Shown: positions 13,252 through 26,559 of the stretch, one piece after another
Layout: every line of letters starts with the position of its first letter
Position numbering within the stretch: the stretch's first letter is position 1
Notes under the pieces: model-generated
What the model saw: only the letters and a program-made list of their open reading frames with translations
Database searches by the model: none
What the model was told of the DNA's origin: nothing
Origin: Planococcus citri
Lineage: Eukaryota > Arthropoda > Insecta > Hemiptera > Pseudococcidae
Assembly (NCBI RefSeq): GCF_950023065.1
Contig: NC_088677.1
Span: 11,984,001-12,048,000 of the forward strand
Direction of reading: 5' to 3'
Length of the DNA stretch: 64,000 nt
Program-made: the position numbers and the translations under genes

Positions 13252-13941
13252 GAATGGTTCCATCAGAAAAGGGCCTAACTTCAGTTAGGCCCTTTCATAA
13301 TAAATCGCAAAAATGGATTCTACAGTGGAAATACCACCTAGCACACTTCGTTACTTAGCGCTACCTATAGTCACGCCTTCAAAACTGAACGTCAAAGTCG
13401 GACACCTCCGCCGATTTCCCACCAAATTGTCTCTGAGAGTCTGGTGGTTTGCGTTATTACTATGTTTTGCACTTGGTTTTCATAACTTATCAGTGGTACG
13501 CCATTTTTTACAGACAAAAGTAACTTTTTCGTAATTTTTCAGTGGTGCGGAATTTCTTAAGGAAAAAATAAATTTCTACAAAATAGTTGTTGAGAACGTT
13601 TAAATGACCTATTTTAACCCAACTTCGTTATAATGTTATAAAATATTGCCTTTTACATGATAAAATTACGCGATTCAGCACATTTTTTCATCGAAAAAGT
13701 AGGTTCACAAGAAAGGGCCTAATTGTCCACTTTGTATTTTCAGTGTTTTCTTTGTATTTTATTGCAGAAAAGTAAAAGTAAAGAATGATTTTGAATCTTC
13801 AATGTATACGGAATGAAAAAAAAACAATAAGTTGCATGTTATTCTAATATTTTCTATATGATATTCATATTCAAATGTTCAAAATGCGTTTTTCTCAAAT
13901 CGCCATCTTTTCAGTTAGGCCCTTTTCTGGTGGAACCATTC
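13252..13941 (+). mobile_element. Non-autonomous TIR element T2 (690 bp) with 4-bp target duplication AATT
   Basis: The ends are inverted repeats of about 25 bp: GAATGGTTCCATCAGAAAAG at the left and its complement ending TGGTGGAACCATTC at the right. AATT flanks both sides (13248-13251 and 13942-13945). Removing the element and one AATT recreates the uninterrupted module sequence seen at 33421-33445, which is good evidence for insertion. Just inside the left end is a perfect hairpin, AAAGGGCCTAAC / GTTAGGCCCTTT. A 73-codon open frame (13313-13534) resembles nothing I know and is probably chance. There is no transposase, so it depends on a source elsewhere. I do not assign a superfamily. Confidence 0.85.
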
Positions 13942-15065
13942 AATTAATTTCGACAAGAGAATACCGGTCCATTTTATGTTTGAAGGAAAGCACCTAACGT
14001 GAGTTCAGTCGAATACATAAGACATAAACCTTTTATGAAATTGTGTTTGACTGTTCTGCTTTTGCCAAGAAGAAAATTGATCATGTTCAGAGGAACACAG
14101 ATAGGTACTCTTGACTTGACAGAATTTCACATTCAGGAAGTCCAAAATTTTTTCGAAAAATGTGAGATGGTCTTTCTCCCAGAATAATTATTTCAGAAAT
14201 TAATAAACATCGATACTCTCGTAATGAAGAAAATGAAAGAAATCAAAATTTCATCTTTTCAAGTCTCGTCTTCCATTTTCATCTCATTGTCTATCAATTT
14301 TTAAATTGATGATAATTGAATTGATCAGGCCATCAAGGGCTGCTTGAAGAAAAATCTGAAAGCATGAAGCAGTAAAGCAGCCAATAAGCGAAAAACGAAT
14401 GGGAAAACTTTCTTGCAATCAGCGAATAGCTAATGGATTGCTCGATTAATTAAAGCTTGACAGTTGACTTGCAATTCTTGAAAGGTAAATAAACTGGATT
14501 CAGATGACAATGGTCTATAAGTACCTAGACGTAGAATTTCAAATACCATCCTGTGGGAACTGGACCATTTTTCCCCAAACAGCTTGGACAAAGAAGAAAG
14601 TCATTATGATGAATTGCTCATCTTCAAAATTTAAGGGGCAGGCACTATTTGAAAATTCGAAATTTTCAAAATCCAGAAAACAACAAATTTGGAAATTCTG
14701 AATCAAGTTTGCCCCTTCAATTCTGATGTTCGGCATCTTGTCATAAAAACAGGGGTTTCAACTTTGAAATGAAGACAAGTCACGTCTTCCATTTTTTATC
14801 TCAACGTTTATCAAAATTAATACTAATTTAATATTATTGATCATGCCACCAAGAGCTGTTGGAATAAAAATCTGAAAGCATGTTTCAGTAAAGCAGCCAT
14901 AATGACTAATGAGAGAAAAGAAAATGCAAAAACTTTCTTAAAATCAGTGATCAACTGTTGGATTGTTTGAAAAACCAACTCATCTCATAAGTACAATCCT
15001 CATCTGTTGTCAATTTTTTTAAATGTGAATAAACTGGATTCAGATGGCAATGGTCTATACTCTAT

Positions 15066-15534
15066 TGTTCGGAATTCTAGAGCAAGTGGGATCAAGCAGG
15101 TGTTTTGTGTCGGACCACCTGCTGATCATTGTTCATCAGTTTATTTGTTACCTGCCAAACCCATTATTTTGTCACGTTTTGATCTTATCAGGGTCATAAA
15201 ATAACTCTTATTTCACTCCATTGTTCTCCCGACCTTTCTCACACCTGCAGGTTAAGGGATTTACGACATTTACTACCTGCTTGGTTAAGGGGTTGGTAGA
15301 GGGAGAAGCAGGTGGGATTTTCCCCCTCTACAAACGTCGTTAACCTCCTAAATCAATTTCGAATTTGGGTTCAGTGCGATTAGAACTTTCATTGGGGTAA
15401 CATCTCAATTAACTACATATTTCTTCTTGCACATTTGGGCATTCAGCATTTATTGCTATACATATTCAATATATTTAATCAACTATCTATTGTTTATTAT
15501 TCTTATATTTAATTATAGCGATTAATTTATTTCA
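15066..15534. mobile_element. Solo LTR, 469 bp, 5-bp target duplication TCTAT
   Basis: The insertion begins TGTTCGGAATTC and ends ATTTATTTCA, the TG...CA ends of an LTR. It splits an RB module between GACAATGG-type and ACGCAGATTTTCG-type sequence. TCTAT is present at 15061-15065 and 15535-15539. No internal retroelement body is present, so it is most simply a solo LTR left by recombination. A 5-bp duplication fits Bel-Pao or Copia better than Gypsy. Orientation is not determined. Confidence 0.75.
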
Positions 15535-18500
15535 TCTATAGATATATATACGCAGATTTTCGAATACTATTTTCGGGAACTTGGTAACTTTTCCCAAAAC
15601 AGCCTGGGTAGGGGCTATAGCAAAAAAAAAAAACAATATATTTCGATGATGCACACTTTTTGAGGACTCGTATCTAGATTCAGGAACCCTTTTGCAATCA
15701 GCACGCTATTTTTTTGTTATTAACTATTGATAACTTATGCGGTTGTTTCTGATTTCTAAATTGTGTCTCAAGAGCAGAACTTATCAAAAAATTAAATTTT
15801 TCAAGCATGGCTGCACTGTCTGTGTCTTATTTTTGAATACGATTTTTCAAACATTTCATTTGAGATAATTTTCATAGTTTTCATAACAACAGTGTAGCCT
15901 ACTTTTACCTTTATATCTTTCCCATTCGAGTCAATTTTGCCAACTTCGAAATGACATAACCTCTGTATCGCATTTCTTACGATAATATCAAAGAGGTCCA
16001 ACCTTGGAATGGAAACAATTATCTTCTTCCATTTTCATTTGATTGTCTATCAATGTTTAAAATTGATGCCAATTGAATTGATCATGTCATCAAGAACTGT
16101 TTGAAGACAAATCTGAAAGCAGGAAGCGGTAAAGCAGCCAATTTGCAAAAAGCGAATGCGAATACTTTCTTGCAATCAACGAATAGTTTATGGATTGTTC
16201 GAAACGTCTGGTTCTACGATCTTTGAGGACAATGGTCTTTAAGTTGAACGCAGAATTTCAATTATTATCTGTGGGAACTGGACCACTTTTCCCAAAACAG
16301 AACAGCTTGGGTAGGGGATAGAGCAAAAAAGCCACGATTTACTCGAAAATGTACCTACACTTTTGGAGGACTTGTATCTAGATTCAGAGACCTTCTTGCA
16401 ACCATCAGTTCACCACAGTATTGTTTTGAACATAAAATATGCTCTACTTTCGGCTTTTTATTTAATTATAAACTGAAAAAAAGTTATTATAAATTTCTAA
16501 GTTGAATTATTCCTACTGACATCAAATAAGGTCATTAAAAGAAGATGTTAAAGTCCCAAACAGTGTTGGCAAAACGTTTGATACAAAAAATGCGCGAAAT
16601 GAATTTTTAATTTTTTCAAAAAATTTGGCTCGATTCATCCTGAAGTTTTTTGTCATCAGAGGCATACGTATAGGTTGAATTGATACCGCTGGTCGTTGAA
16701 CGCCTGTCACTGGAATTTACATCAGGAGAATTACCATCGGATTGGACTTGATTCAATATCAACTACACCACACATGCAAATTGCACTCCCACAGACAGCC
16801 ATCCCATGCTACTGCTAAATGTGAATGAATAACAAGCGTAGCTGACCATTGTCCACATTTGAATGTGGATAAACTGGATTCAGATGACAATGGTCCACAA
16901 GTAGACTCAGAATTTGAAATACCTACTATCACTGTGGGAATGTGGGCCACTTTTCCCAAAACAGCTTGGGTAGGGGCTAGAGCCAAAAAGCCACTTGAAG
17001 TCTCATATCTACAAATTCAGGAACCTTTTTTGCAATCATTAAGATTTTGTTTTGTACATAATTAATTTTGATGAAAAAAACCGGCAGACCCTTCTATGTT
17101 TGAAGGAAAGCACCTAAGTTCAGAAGAAAAGGACATTAAGTTAATCCTTTTATGAAATGGTGTTTGCCAGTTTCGTTTTTGCCAAGAAGAAAATTAGTCA
17201 CGTTCAAGGAACAAAGATGCTCTAACTTGACAGAATTTCACATTCAGGGAGTCCAAAATTTTTTCAAAAAACGTGAGATGGTCTTTCTTTCAGAATAATT
17301 ATTTCAGAAATTAATAATCATCGATACTCCCGTAATGAAGAAAATGAAAGAAATCAAAATTTCATCTTTTCCAAATGTATCAGTCACTTTGCACATTCTA
17401 TCTCGTCGAACTTCTCTCATGATTCATAAATTTTTGACGAAATGTGTATACTCTTTACCATTCTGTTTCTTTGAATTTTTCCTTCCTTTATTATTACACA
17501 ACTGCTTTTTTATGTCGAGAATTACCCGCTACTTCAATCTCAATACTTAATTGGTTGATTGCGATCAGCCTCGGGTGCATTTGAGTACCTGCTCCACTTT
17601 TACTCTCAACTCTCAAATTCTTCGGATAACTTGGCCAAACCATTGTTTTGTACGTATCAAATCTCATGAATTTTCCTCAATCGTTGTTGCCTAAAGCATA
17701 CACTAAAATACAACAATTCGAAGACACGACTCGTAAAGTTTGTATTCACAAATTTTCTTGCAATCATCACAATTTTTTGTTTTTTTGCTATTATAATGTG
17801 GGCTTTCGGATACAACCTAGAACTTTTTCTACGGTGGTTGCAATTTCACGATGAATGTAAAATTCGTCATTTACATCGTCTATATTTCGGGTTGAGAATT
17901 CGGTAACCCAATTCTTCAATATACTAACCTTACCGAGTTCAGAATTTTTTCGAAAATCCTGGGATGAGGCTTCAAACACCGAATTCGACGTATTTTGGTT
18001 ATAAAATCAGTAGGTAAATTCAACGAAAAAAATGTGCCGCAATCTTCCAAAACATTTGACGAAAGAATTCCCACGCAAATGAAAGAGGAGGAGAGTATTA
18101 CTTACTTGATGCTTGGGAGATTTTCTCAAAAAAATCAACTGACATTTTCATCAGCGCAAATCCGATTTTCAACAGTTTGGGAAAAAATACTTATAAAGTT
18201 AGATTAGACAAACATTCAGGATCAAACAAAAAAGATAAAGACGATAGCGTGAAAATGATTTAGTTACTTATTCTGAAAAAAGTCCAACTTGAAAAGTTCT
18301 AAAATTACTATTCAAAAGAATACTTCCAATGTTTCACTTAAAGAACTTACTTGCATAAAGTAGACCACATTTTTCAATTAATGTTATCTAGACCAAGGCT
18401 AGAGAGGGAAAATCTTTTTTCTGAAAAAAAGTTCTACTTGAAAAGTTATGTTTCATCTTTCAATAAAATATTTCTACAGTTTCCTTCAAGGATGGCACTT

Positions 18501-18994
18501 GAGCACACTTTTCATAAATACAATTCAAAGTTAATTATTTGGACTGAAGCTGGAGGGCAAAAAAATATTTCTGAAAATTCGAGATGCTTCCAGTTTTATG
18601 GTTCAATCAATTGTTCATAAGTACTCATATGCAGGAATATGTTTACAAATTCGGGTTTATTCTCGCTGTATTTATTTTGAAAGATTCAATTTTTTTTAAT
18701 GAGGCTGGATCTCAGAATACTGAAAATACCTAATTTCAGTTTTTTGTTACTGCTGCAGTTGGTTTGAATATTTCATTCCTCAGGCCTCTTTCTGGTTATT
18801 TGTTAACAACATCAAAACCACTGTAGACGATTTTCGTTGAGATACATCTCCTGATGAAACTTGTACGTTCACATCTGATAAATTACTTTATAGGTTGGTT
18901 TTACACACACTTACGACATGAAGTTGTCCAAGGGAAACTTTTGAGCCCAATCCATACTTCTACAGTTCGAAGAAAAATCTGAAAGCATGAAGCA

Positions 18995-19192
18995 TCTGCT
19001 GACTGTTTAGTTATTTCTGCCCCCATGGTTGCAAAATGTGCATATAATGCATCCATCGCTGGGTTAATCTTCGCCTGCAAATCGGCTGAATGTGCGTACT
19101 CGTATCAGTATAGTTCCCACCGACAGCTCTGCAAAAAATTAATTAAAATAATTCGAATATACGTTGAAATGTGCAACAGTACAATTGTTTCA
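18995..19192. mobile_element. Unassigned 198-bp insertion in an RA module
   Basis: RA is interrupted here: the left part stops at GCATGAAGCA and the right part resumes at AAGCAGCTAATGAG. AAGCA occurs on both sides (18990-18994 and 19193-19197), consistent with a 5-bp target duplication. The insert is not AT-rich like its surroundings and has no inverted ends or poly-A tail that I can see. Confidence 0.45.
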
Positions 19193-20014
19193 AAGCAGCT
19201 AATGAGAGGGAAAGTGAATGCAAAAACTTTCTTGCAATCAACAAACAACTGATGCAGTAAGAAATATAAGAAGTAAGGAATGATTGTTAATTGTATATCT
19301 TTACCTTGAAATCTTCCTTGTTTCCATTCGAGTCAGTATCGCTAACTTCGAAATATTGTATTTTTTACAATATTATGATGGAGGTCCAACCTTGGAATGG
19401 AGACAAGTCTCGTCTTCCGTTTTCATTTCGTTGCCTAACAATTTTTAAAATTGTTGCTAATTGAATTGATCATGTCATCAAGAGCTGTCTGAAGAAAAAT
19501 CTGTAAAGCAGCCAATAAGCGAAAAGCAAATTCTAAAACTTTCTTGCAATCAGCGAATATCTGAGGGTGTCTCACGCCCCCTTTCAATGGCGAAATTTTG
19601 GCGACATTAAGTTGAGAATTTTTGGGAAAAATTATCAAAATCGAAGAAAGTGCCAATTTGACCTACTAAGTACATATCTTATACTGAAAGCTGTTTGTTT
19701 TCTAATTTTGAAAAAAATCATCGAAAATAAGAGAAATTACATACCTACTTGACACATCGAATTTCAACAAAACATAAATTTCAGTATATTATGTACTTAC
19801 TGCACAATATTGAATATCAAAAATACGTTACAAGAAATTCAAAGCTTCAAAGTTTGAGTAAAGCTGAAAGTCAAGTACATTGTATGAGATTAACATAATA
19901 AGAAAACTTGACAGATAAATAACATTACAAAACTACCTACCTTATTACGCTATAACGTTAACATCTACTTACCTATAAACAAATGTTATTATAACAAATT
20001 GACCATCTTCACAA

Positions 20015-20792
20015 CGCACCTCGGGAGTTATAAGGTCACATCTCAAAAAAGTGAAATTTTACAGGAGAGTGGTTTTCTTTTTTTTCAAAACTTGATTCAT
20101 TATTTTCATCAACTTATAATCAATTGTGAGGAATGAATAGCATGTCATTTTGAAGATTGGGTATCCTACCTTCATTTAGCATAAGAATATTTTGAAAAAT
20201 AAAATCTTAAAGAGGAAATATTTCAATGTTTGGAAAACATTTTGAGTTATAACCTTTCATAAAAAGTGATCTGGAGGCAAAAAAAAGCGTCCAAAAAAAT
20301 TTTCATGTTAACAAAATTGTAGAGAATTAAATTTCCAATCGACATAATGTCGTTAGTTTTTTTCTAGAGTGCTTAGTTTTTGAGTTTTTCCCAAAAAACT
20401 AAAATTTTAATATATATGCAAATTAATTTTTCTGAAAAATGTTCTATTTTAAAAATTTTTTGTTTTGGAACAAACCTACAAAAAATACACTCCTTGTGAT
20501 TATTTTACATCTTAAAAACGTTCAACACTATGGAAACTGGTTTCTGACACTTTGTATGTGCAAATTTTACTCTAAGAAAGAGGAGTTTTTTGAGATGTGA
20601 CCTTATAACTCCAAACAACTTGCAATGTTGTAGAAATTTTGAGTTAGGCCCTTTGCATTTTTTACATGATCTAAGCAGCATACCCGACTCAAAGTGTTAT
20701 TTTTGGTTGCAGGGGGTCATGCAAACCCCAAAAATGCAAAAACATCAAAATCGATTTTTTTTGAGATGTGACCTTATAACTCCCGAGGTGCG
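20015..20792 (+). mobile_element. Non-autonomous TIR element T1 (778 bp), perfect 36-bp inverted ends, 4-bp duplication ACAA
   Basis: The left end starts CGCACCTCGGGAGTTATAAG. Positions 20015-20050 are the exact reverse complement of 20757-20792. ACAA flanks both sides (20011-20014 and 20793-20796), and removing the insert rebuilds the first palindrome of an RF module (compare 7945-7975). A third copy of the inner end motif, TTTTTTGAGATGTGACCTTA onward, lies at 20587-20613 in the same direction as the right end, perhaps a subterminal transposase site. Perfect ends imply recent movement. There is no transposase frame. The 4-bp duplication with a CGCACC end fits no superfamily I can name with confidence. 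Confidence 0.88.
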
Positions 20793-23646
20793 ACAATTGA
20801 AGGGGCTAACTTGATTCAAAATTTCCAAATTTGAGGTGCTCCGAATTTTGAGGATTTCAAATTTTCAAACTGTGTTTGCACATTGAATTTTGAAGATGCG
20901 CAATTTGTCAGAATGATATTTTTTGTTCGTCCATTCGATCACTACGAGTTATTGAAGTCGATTTAATGATGCTTACTATCTGTAAATTGGTGGTACTGAC
21001 ACCATTTTGTGCAAAACTTCGCCAAAAAATGAGACAATATTTGGATCCTCTTAGTGACTTTATACTACCTCGTAATATTTGAATGGACGAAGAAAAAAAG
21101 TTATGTACTATGACGAATTCAAAATCTTCGAAATCTAAGGCTCAGCAAATTTGAAAATTCCGAATCAGGTTTTCTCGTTCAATTTGTTATCAAAACGGGG
21201 GGGGGGGGTCCAACTTTGAAATGGAGATAAGTCGTGTCTACCATTTGTATATCATTTTCTATCAATTTTTAAATATGACAATGCCACCAAAAGCTGTTGG
21301 AAGAAAAATCTGAAAGCATGAAGCAGAAAGCAGCCATAATAAGCGAGAAGCAAATGCAAAAACGTTCTTGCAATCAGTGAACAACTGATGGATTGTTCGA
21401 AAAACTCATCTATGATCTCATCTTTTGTTAAAGTTTTTAAATGCGGATAAACTGGATTCAGATGACAATGATCAATAAATAGATACACAGAATTTCAAAT
21501 AAGCTATCTTCGGGAACTGTGGGTCATTTTTCCCGAAACAGCTTGAGTAGGAGTTAGAGCAAACAAACCAATATTTTTTTGAAAATGTACACTTTTTGAG
21601 GACTCGTGTCTAGATTCAGGAACCCTTTTGCAATCACACTATTTTTTTGAAGTTACATATTTAATATTCTCGTGTGAACTTATTTCCAATAATCCTATTC
21701 GTCTAATTTCTCTATACCTATCTTTTTCCATGTCATTCTTCAGTAAAAATTCCCCTATCCTATCCAATTCCAAATACCTACACTACAAGTTCCAGTTTTA
21801 GTTCTAGTTTTCGGTATAGCAGACAATTATTTCAATTTTAATTAAAAATTGAAAAAAGAAGCTATACTTAAAAAATTTCTTAGTTGAATTATTCTTACTT
21901 AATACATCAAATAAGGCCATTAAAAGGAGATGTTGAAGGTTGAAGTCCCAAACAGTGATGGCAAAACGTTTGATACAAAAAACGCGCGAAATGAATTTTT
22001 AATTTGAAAAAAAATTGTCCCAAAACCGTTTGGGTAGGGGCTAGAGCGAAAAAAGCCACTATTATTTTTTCGAATATGTACACCGTTTGAAGACTCATAA
22101 ATCTAGATTCAGGAACCCTTTTGCAATCGTAGAAACAAAAAGATACTCTTTGACAGAATTTCACATTAAGGGAGTGCAAAATTTTTTTGAGAAACGTGGC
22201 ATAGTCTTTGTCCCAGAATAATTATTTTAGAAATTAATATAATCATCGATACTTCCGTAAGTAATGAAGAAAATGAACGAAATCAAAATTTCATCTTTTC
22301 CATATGTAGGTATGAGTTACTTTGCATATTCTATAATCTCGTCCAACTCACACTTGATTCGTAACTTTCTGACAAAATCTGCATCTTATTTACCGTTCTG
22401 TTTCTTTGAATTTTTCTTTCCTTAATTATACTTTAATTGCTTTTTGGTAAGTTGAGCTTCAAGTATACTCGTAGGGTGATTGCGATCAGCCTCGGGTGCA
22501 TTTGAGTAGTTACTCTACTATTACTCTTGACATTTTGGTGCGCTTAAATCCCCACAATGCACAAATGAGCCTCGTGAGGTGAAAAGTGTTCTCTAACTCT
22601 TTTTTTTCGGTGTTGGGGGTCGAAAAAATCAGAGTCTCGTAAATGCCTCAGAAAACAACAGAAGCAGATATTTGTTATCTTTGGGTACCTACTCTAAGAA
22701 TACATTATATGAACGTATTGAAGGAACATTTATGTATTTGGGTAGGTACTTACACTTATGAGTACATATCATTATTTATAAAAAAATACATGAATACTTA
22801 CCTACATTATAACAAACTACGAGACATATTTAAAAGTAAGTAACATGCTTCCAGTTGTGTTGTTTAATGAATTGTTCATGAGTATGCTGAAATATGTAGG
22901 TAGGTACACAAATTCGGTTTTATTTTCTCGCTGCAGGTATTTATTTTGATAAATTCTGTTTTTTTCATGAGGCGGATTTCGGGATATTGAAAATAATTCC
23001 TGATGAATTGTTCGAATAAATACTCTTCATAAAGGACTCCTCGCAGGAGGGTGCATCAAATCATTTGTTACTAATGTAGTATCAGTGGAGACATCGTTGT
23101 TTTTACCAACGCCATTTATTTGTTTTGCGAAATTGGCCCTTTTATGTACTCTCAATAGTGGCCTAACTGTATCATCATTTCAAGTTTTGGTTTTGGTTGG
23201 AGTCCTTAAGCATCTGTTGTAAAGTTTTTCAAATGTGGATACTTAAACTGGATTCTGATGACAATTGTCTATAGATAGATAGATACGCAGAATTTCAATT
23301 GTATGTACTATGTTTGGGAATGGCGTCACTTTTCCCAAAACAGCTTACCTATATTTTTTCTAAAATGTACACTTTGAGGACTTGTATCTAGATTCAGGAA
23401 CTCTTTTGCAATCATCACGCTACTTTTTTTGTAATTAACAAATAATATTTTTGGCGATACTAGATGTTGTATTTTTGGAGGAAAACATCCAAGTTCAGTC
23501 AAACAAGACATAAACCTTTTATGAAATGGTGGTTGACAGTTTTGTTTTTTCCAAGAAAGGGAATTGTTTGAATCATTCAAATGATGTCCATAACCCGTAA
23601 TGGTGGAGTGGATGAACAAGAAGTATTATTATAACAAACTGACCAT
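20793..23646 (+). repeat. Segment map 5: RF, RA, RB, RM, RB, RI, RH, RD, RB, RI
   Basis: Approximate content: RF 20793-21200; RA 21223-21405; RB 21440-21650; unassigned 21660-21840; RM 21840-22020; partial RB 22020-22125; RI 22125-22510; RH 22550-22840; RD 22845-23010; unassigned 23010-23215; RB 23225-23440; RI fragment 23470-23610. The unassigned 23010-23215 contains GGCCCTTTTATG and GTGGCCTAACTG, faintly like the ends of element T2. No supported gene. Confidence 0.55.
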
Positions 23647-24130
23647 TGAGAATAGAATTATAGTCGCCTTCTACTAAGAGACAATTTTAGTTATTGACTT
23701 AGAGATGAGCCCAAATAGGTCCCTAAACTACACTTGCTCGCGAATGGTATACGAAGTGACCTATTTGCATGTTATTCTACCTTCGCACACGATGTTCGGT
23801 AATAAAAAGCAACACAAGTTACAACAGAACTGTTTAATGCACACTTTAATTAACACGATACAACGTTTAACATATTAACACGCGAATTCGCTTTGATAAG
23901 TACCTTCAGTACAGATCCTACCTATTAACATACCCTATAAATTTGTATTCGAATTAACGTTCCCAGAACGCCGTAAGCCCTACCACAATGTAACGCGTAC
24001 CTTGACGAACTAGGCTTTGGTCATGGTTAACCGGTCCCAAGCAAGAGAATATTACGTGAACGAGAGATCCCCTCCTAGTATAAATTTCCCTTCCTCCTAC
24101 CTCGGAATATGGGCCACATTTACTGTATCA
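23647..24130. mobile_element. Solo LTR, 484 bp, 4-bp target duplication CCAT
   Basis: It begins TGAGAATAGAATTATAG and ends TTACTGTATCA. CCAT lies on both sides (23643-23646 and 24131-24134). It interrupts an RF module, whose expected sequence (AACAAATTGACCATCTTTAAAATTG-like, compare 37130-37155) is rebuilt by removing it. TATAAATTT and AATAAA motifs occur inside. The TG...TATCA ends and 4-bp duplication match the 942-bp LTR at 46643, suggesting Gypsy-type integration. Confidence 0.8.
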
Positions 24131-26559
24131 CCATCTTTAAAATTGAAGGAGCTAACTAGATTCAAAATTTCCAAATTTGAGATGCTTTAAATTTTCAGGT
24201 TTTTCAATTTTCAAATTGTGTTAGCCCCTTCGATATTTTTAAAATTGGAAATTTGCTTTAATAACATTTTTTTGTTCGTTCATTTGAGCACTATGGGTTA
24301 TCGAACGTCATTTTAATGGCGCAATCATTTTTTTTTTATCATCCGTTATTTTGGGCAAAAATGACCAATTTTGAAAAATTTGCAAAAACTGAGAAAATGT
24401 TGGGATCGTTTGAGTGTTTTCTCCAACTCGTGGTAAGTATTTGAGGAGACGACCAAAAAAAAGTTGTTATGACGAATTGCCTATCATCAAAATTGAAGGG
24501 GCAGGCACGATTTGAAAATTCAAAATTTTCAAAATCCAAGTCACAAAAAATTTGGAAAATTTTGAATTAAATTTGCTCGTTCAATTTTGAAGATGAGTAG
24601 TTTGTCAAAATAACACTTTTTGTTCGTCCTTTCGGAATTTCAAATACAATTTGTGGGAACTGGACCACTTTTTCCCAAACAGCTTGGGTACGAACCAGAG
24701 CGAAAAAGCCACAATTTTTTCGAAAATGTTCATATTTTGAAGATTCGTATCTGGATTTAGGAACACTTTTGCAATCATCGCGCAATTTTTTTTGTATCAT
24801 ATTCTCCCAAATTTTATCGATTTTATTGTCCAAATCGATTAAACGGTTATCTACAGATATCGAATGCTACTGGAATAAGACAGGGCATATTGTGGGTACT
24901 TCCCTGTTTCAAAACATTTCAGTGCACTTGAATCCCCTCAAATAAGCCCCATGAGGTGAAAGGTGTTTTATAAACTTTTTTTTTATGATTTTGCGGTCAA
25001 AGAAGCCAGAGCAGATAACTTCAAAAAACAACACGGGTGGATGATAAACTTCTTAAGGTACTTTGAAAATACCATATAAATGCAAAATTATAAGAATACA
25101 TAATACCTACAGAAGTTTTGCAGGAACAATTTTTTGGGCAGGGTCTTACACCTTATAATACTTAGCATTATTTGCGAAAAATACACGAATACTTACATTA
25201 TAACACACTGCCACAAGACGTTAATGGAATTAGTTCGTTGAAAATGTAATTTTCCAAGCACATTTGCACCGTTTTATTTTCGAATAATATTTTAAAAATT
25301 GCATTTGAGATAGGTACGTAATTTTTGTAGGTTTTTGACAGTAGAATCGCTTACTTCTACTTGTACCTACATCTTCCACATTAGATTAAAACATAAATTT
25401 TATTCATTGCTAGCTTCGAATCGTTCAACCATAAGAGTTTGAACGGCTTCCATAAATGTTTGTGGTGCGTTGAACGTCACCCCAATTCACATCAGGAGAA
25501 CTACTGTTGCATTGGACTTGCTCAGATATCGCTATGCCACGTATTGTACTCCTACAGATAGCCATCCCATGCTACTGCTACCTGCGGAGGAATAGCCAGC
25601 ATACTCGTAGCTGGCCATTGGCCACATTTGAATGTGGATAAACTGGATTCAGACGACAATGGTCTAAAAGTAGACGCAGAAGTCCTTTCCTTAACCAGGT
25701 TGGGTTGGGTTGGGGCTATAGAGCGAAGACGGCGCAATTTTTTCGAAAATGCACACTTTTTGAGGACTCATATCTAGATTCAGGAATCCTTTTGCAATCA
25801 TCACGATATTGTTTTGTATTTTAAATTCAAAACAAAATCATGGTGTATTTTATCTTTTAAGGAAAGCACCCAAGTTCAATTGAACATGACATAAACCTTT
25901 TATGAAATGGTGTTTGACAGTTTTGTTTTTGCCAAGAAGAAAATTAGTCTTGTTAAAAGGAACACAGATACTCTTGACAGAATTTCACATTCAGCGAGTC
26001 CAAAATTTTTTCAAAAAACGTGGCATGGTCTTTGTCCCAGAATAATTATTTAAGAAATTATTAATCATCGATACTCCCGTAGGTACTTAATGAAGAAAAT
26101 GAAAGAAATCATAATTTCATCTTTTTCAAATGTATCGGTTACTTTGCACTTTCTATCTCGTCAAACTTCTCTCATGATTCATAAGTTTTTGACAAAATGT
26201 GTAGGTATATTCTTTACCATTCTGTTTCTTTGAATTTTTCCTTCCTTTATTATTATAACCGACTGTTTTTTTTTTGATCTCAAAATCTTCTATATTGGAC
26301 CATGCATTGAGTAATATCATTTACCTGCTACTGCAATCTCAATAACTGGTTGATTGTGATCAGCCTCGCGTGTATTTGAGTACTTACTCCACTTTTACTC
26401 TAAACTCTCAAGTTCTTTCAGATAACTTGGCCAAACCATTGTTTTGAACGCATCAAATTCTCCTGAAGTTTCCTTAATCATTAACTGCTTAAAGCATACA
26501 CTAAAATACAACTCTACTGGAATCTTTTTCTGCGATTCGAAGACAGGACAAATTATCTT

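Larger units (their letters stand above)
13942..20014 (+). repeat. Segment map 4: RI, RA, RB, RF, RA, RB, RL, RA, RB, RM, RN, RB, RI, RC, RD, RA, RA, RE, RF
   Basis: Approximate content: RI 13955-14260; RA 14263-14445; RB 14487-14590; RF 14595-14765; RA 14770-14965; RB 15025-15065 and 15535-15720, split by a solo LTR; RL 15740-16007; RA 16008-16205; RB 16215-16420; RM 16450-16710 (recurs at 21840-22010); RN 16710-16860 (recurs at 25460-25625); RB 16860-17060; RI 17070-17545; unassigned 17545-17880; RC 17880-18105; RD 18110-18790; unassigned 18800-18965; RA 18970-19255 with an insertion; RA 19396-19570; RE piece 19570-19640; 19640-19985 as at 7640-7940; RF start 19985-20014. Confidence 0.6.
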
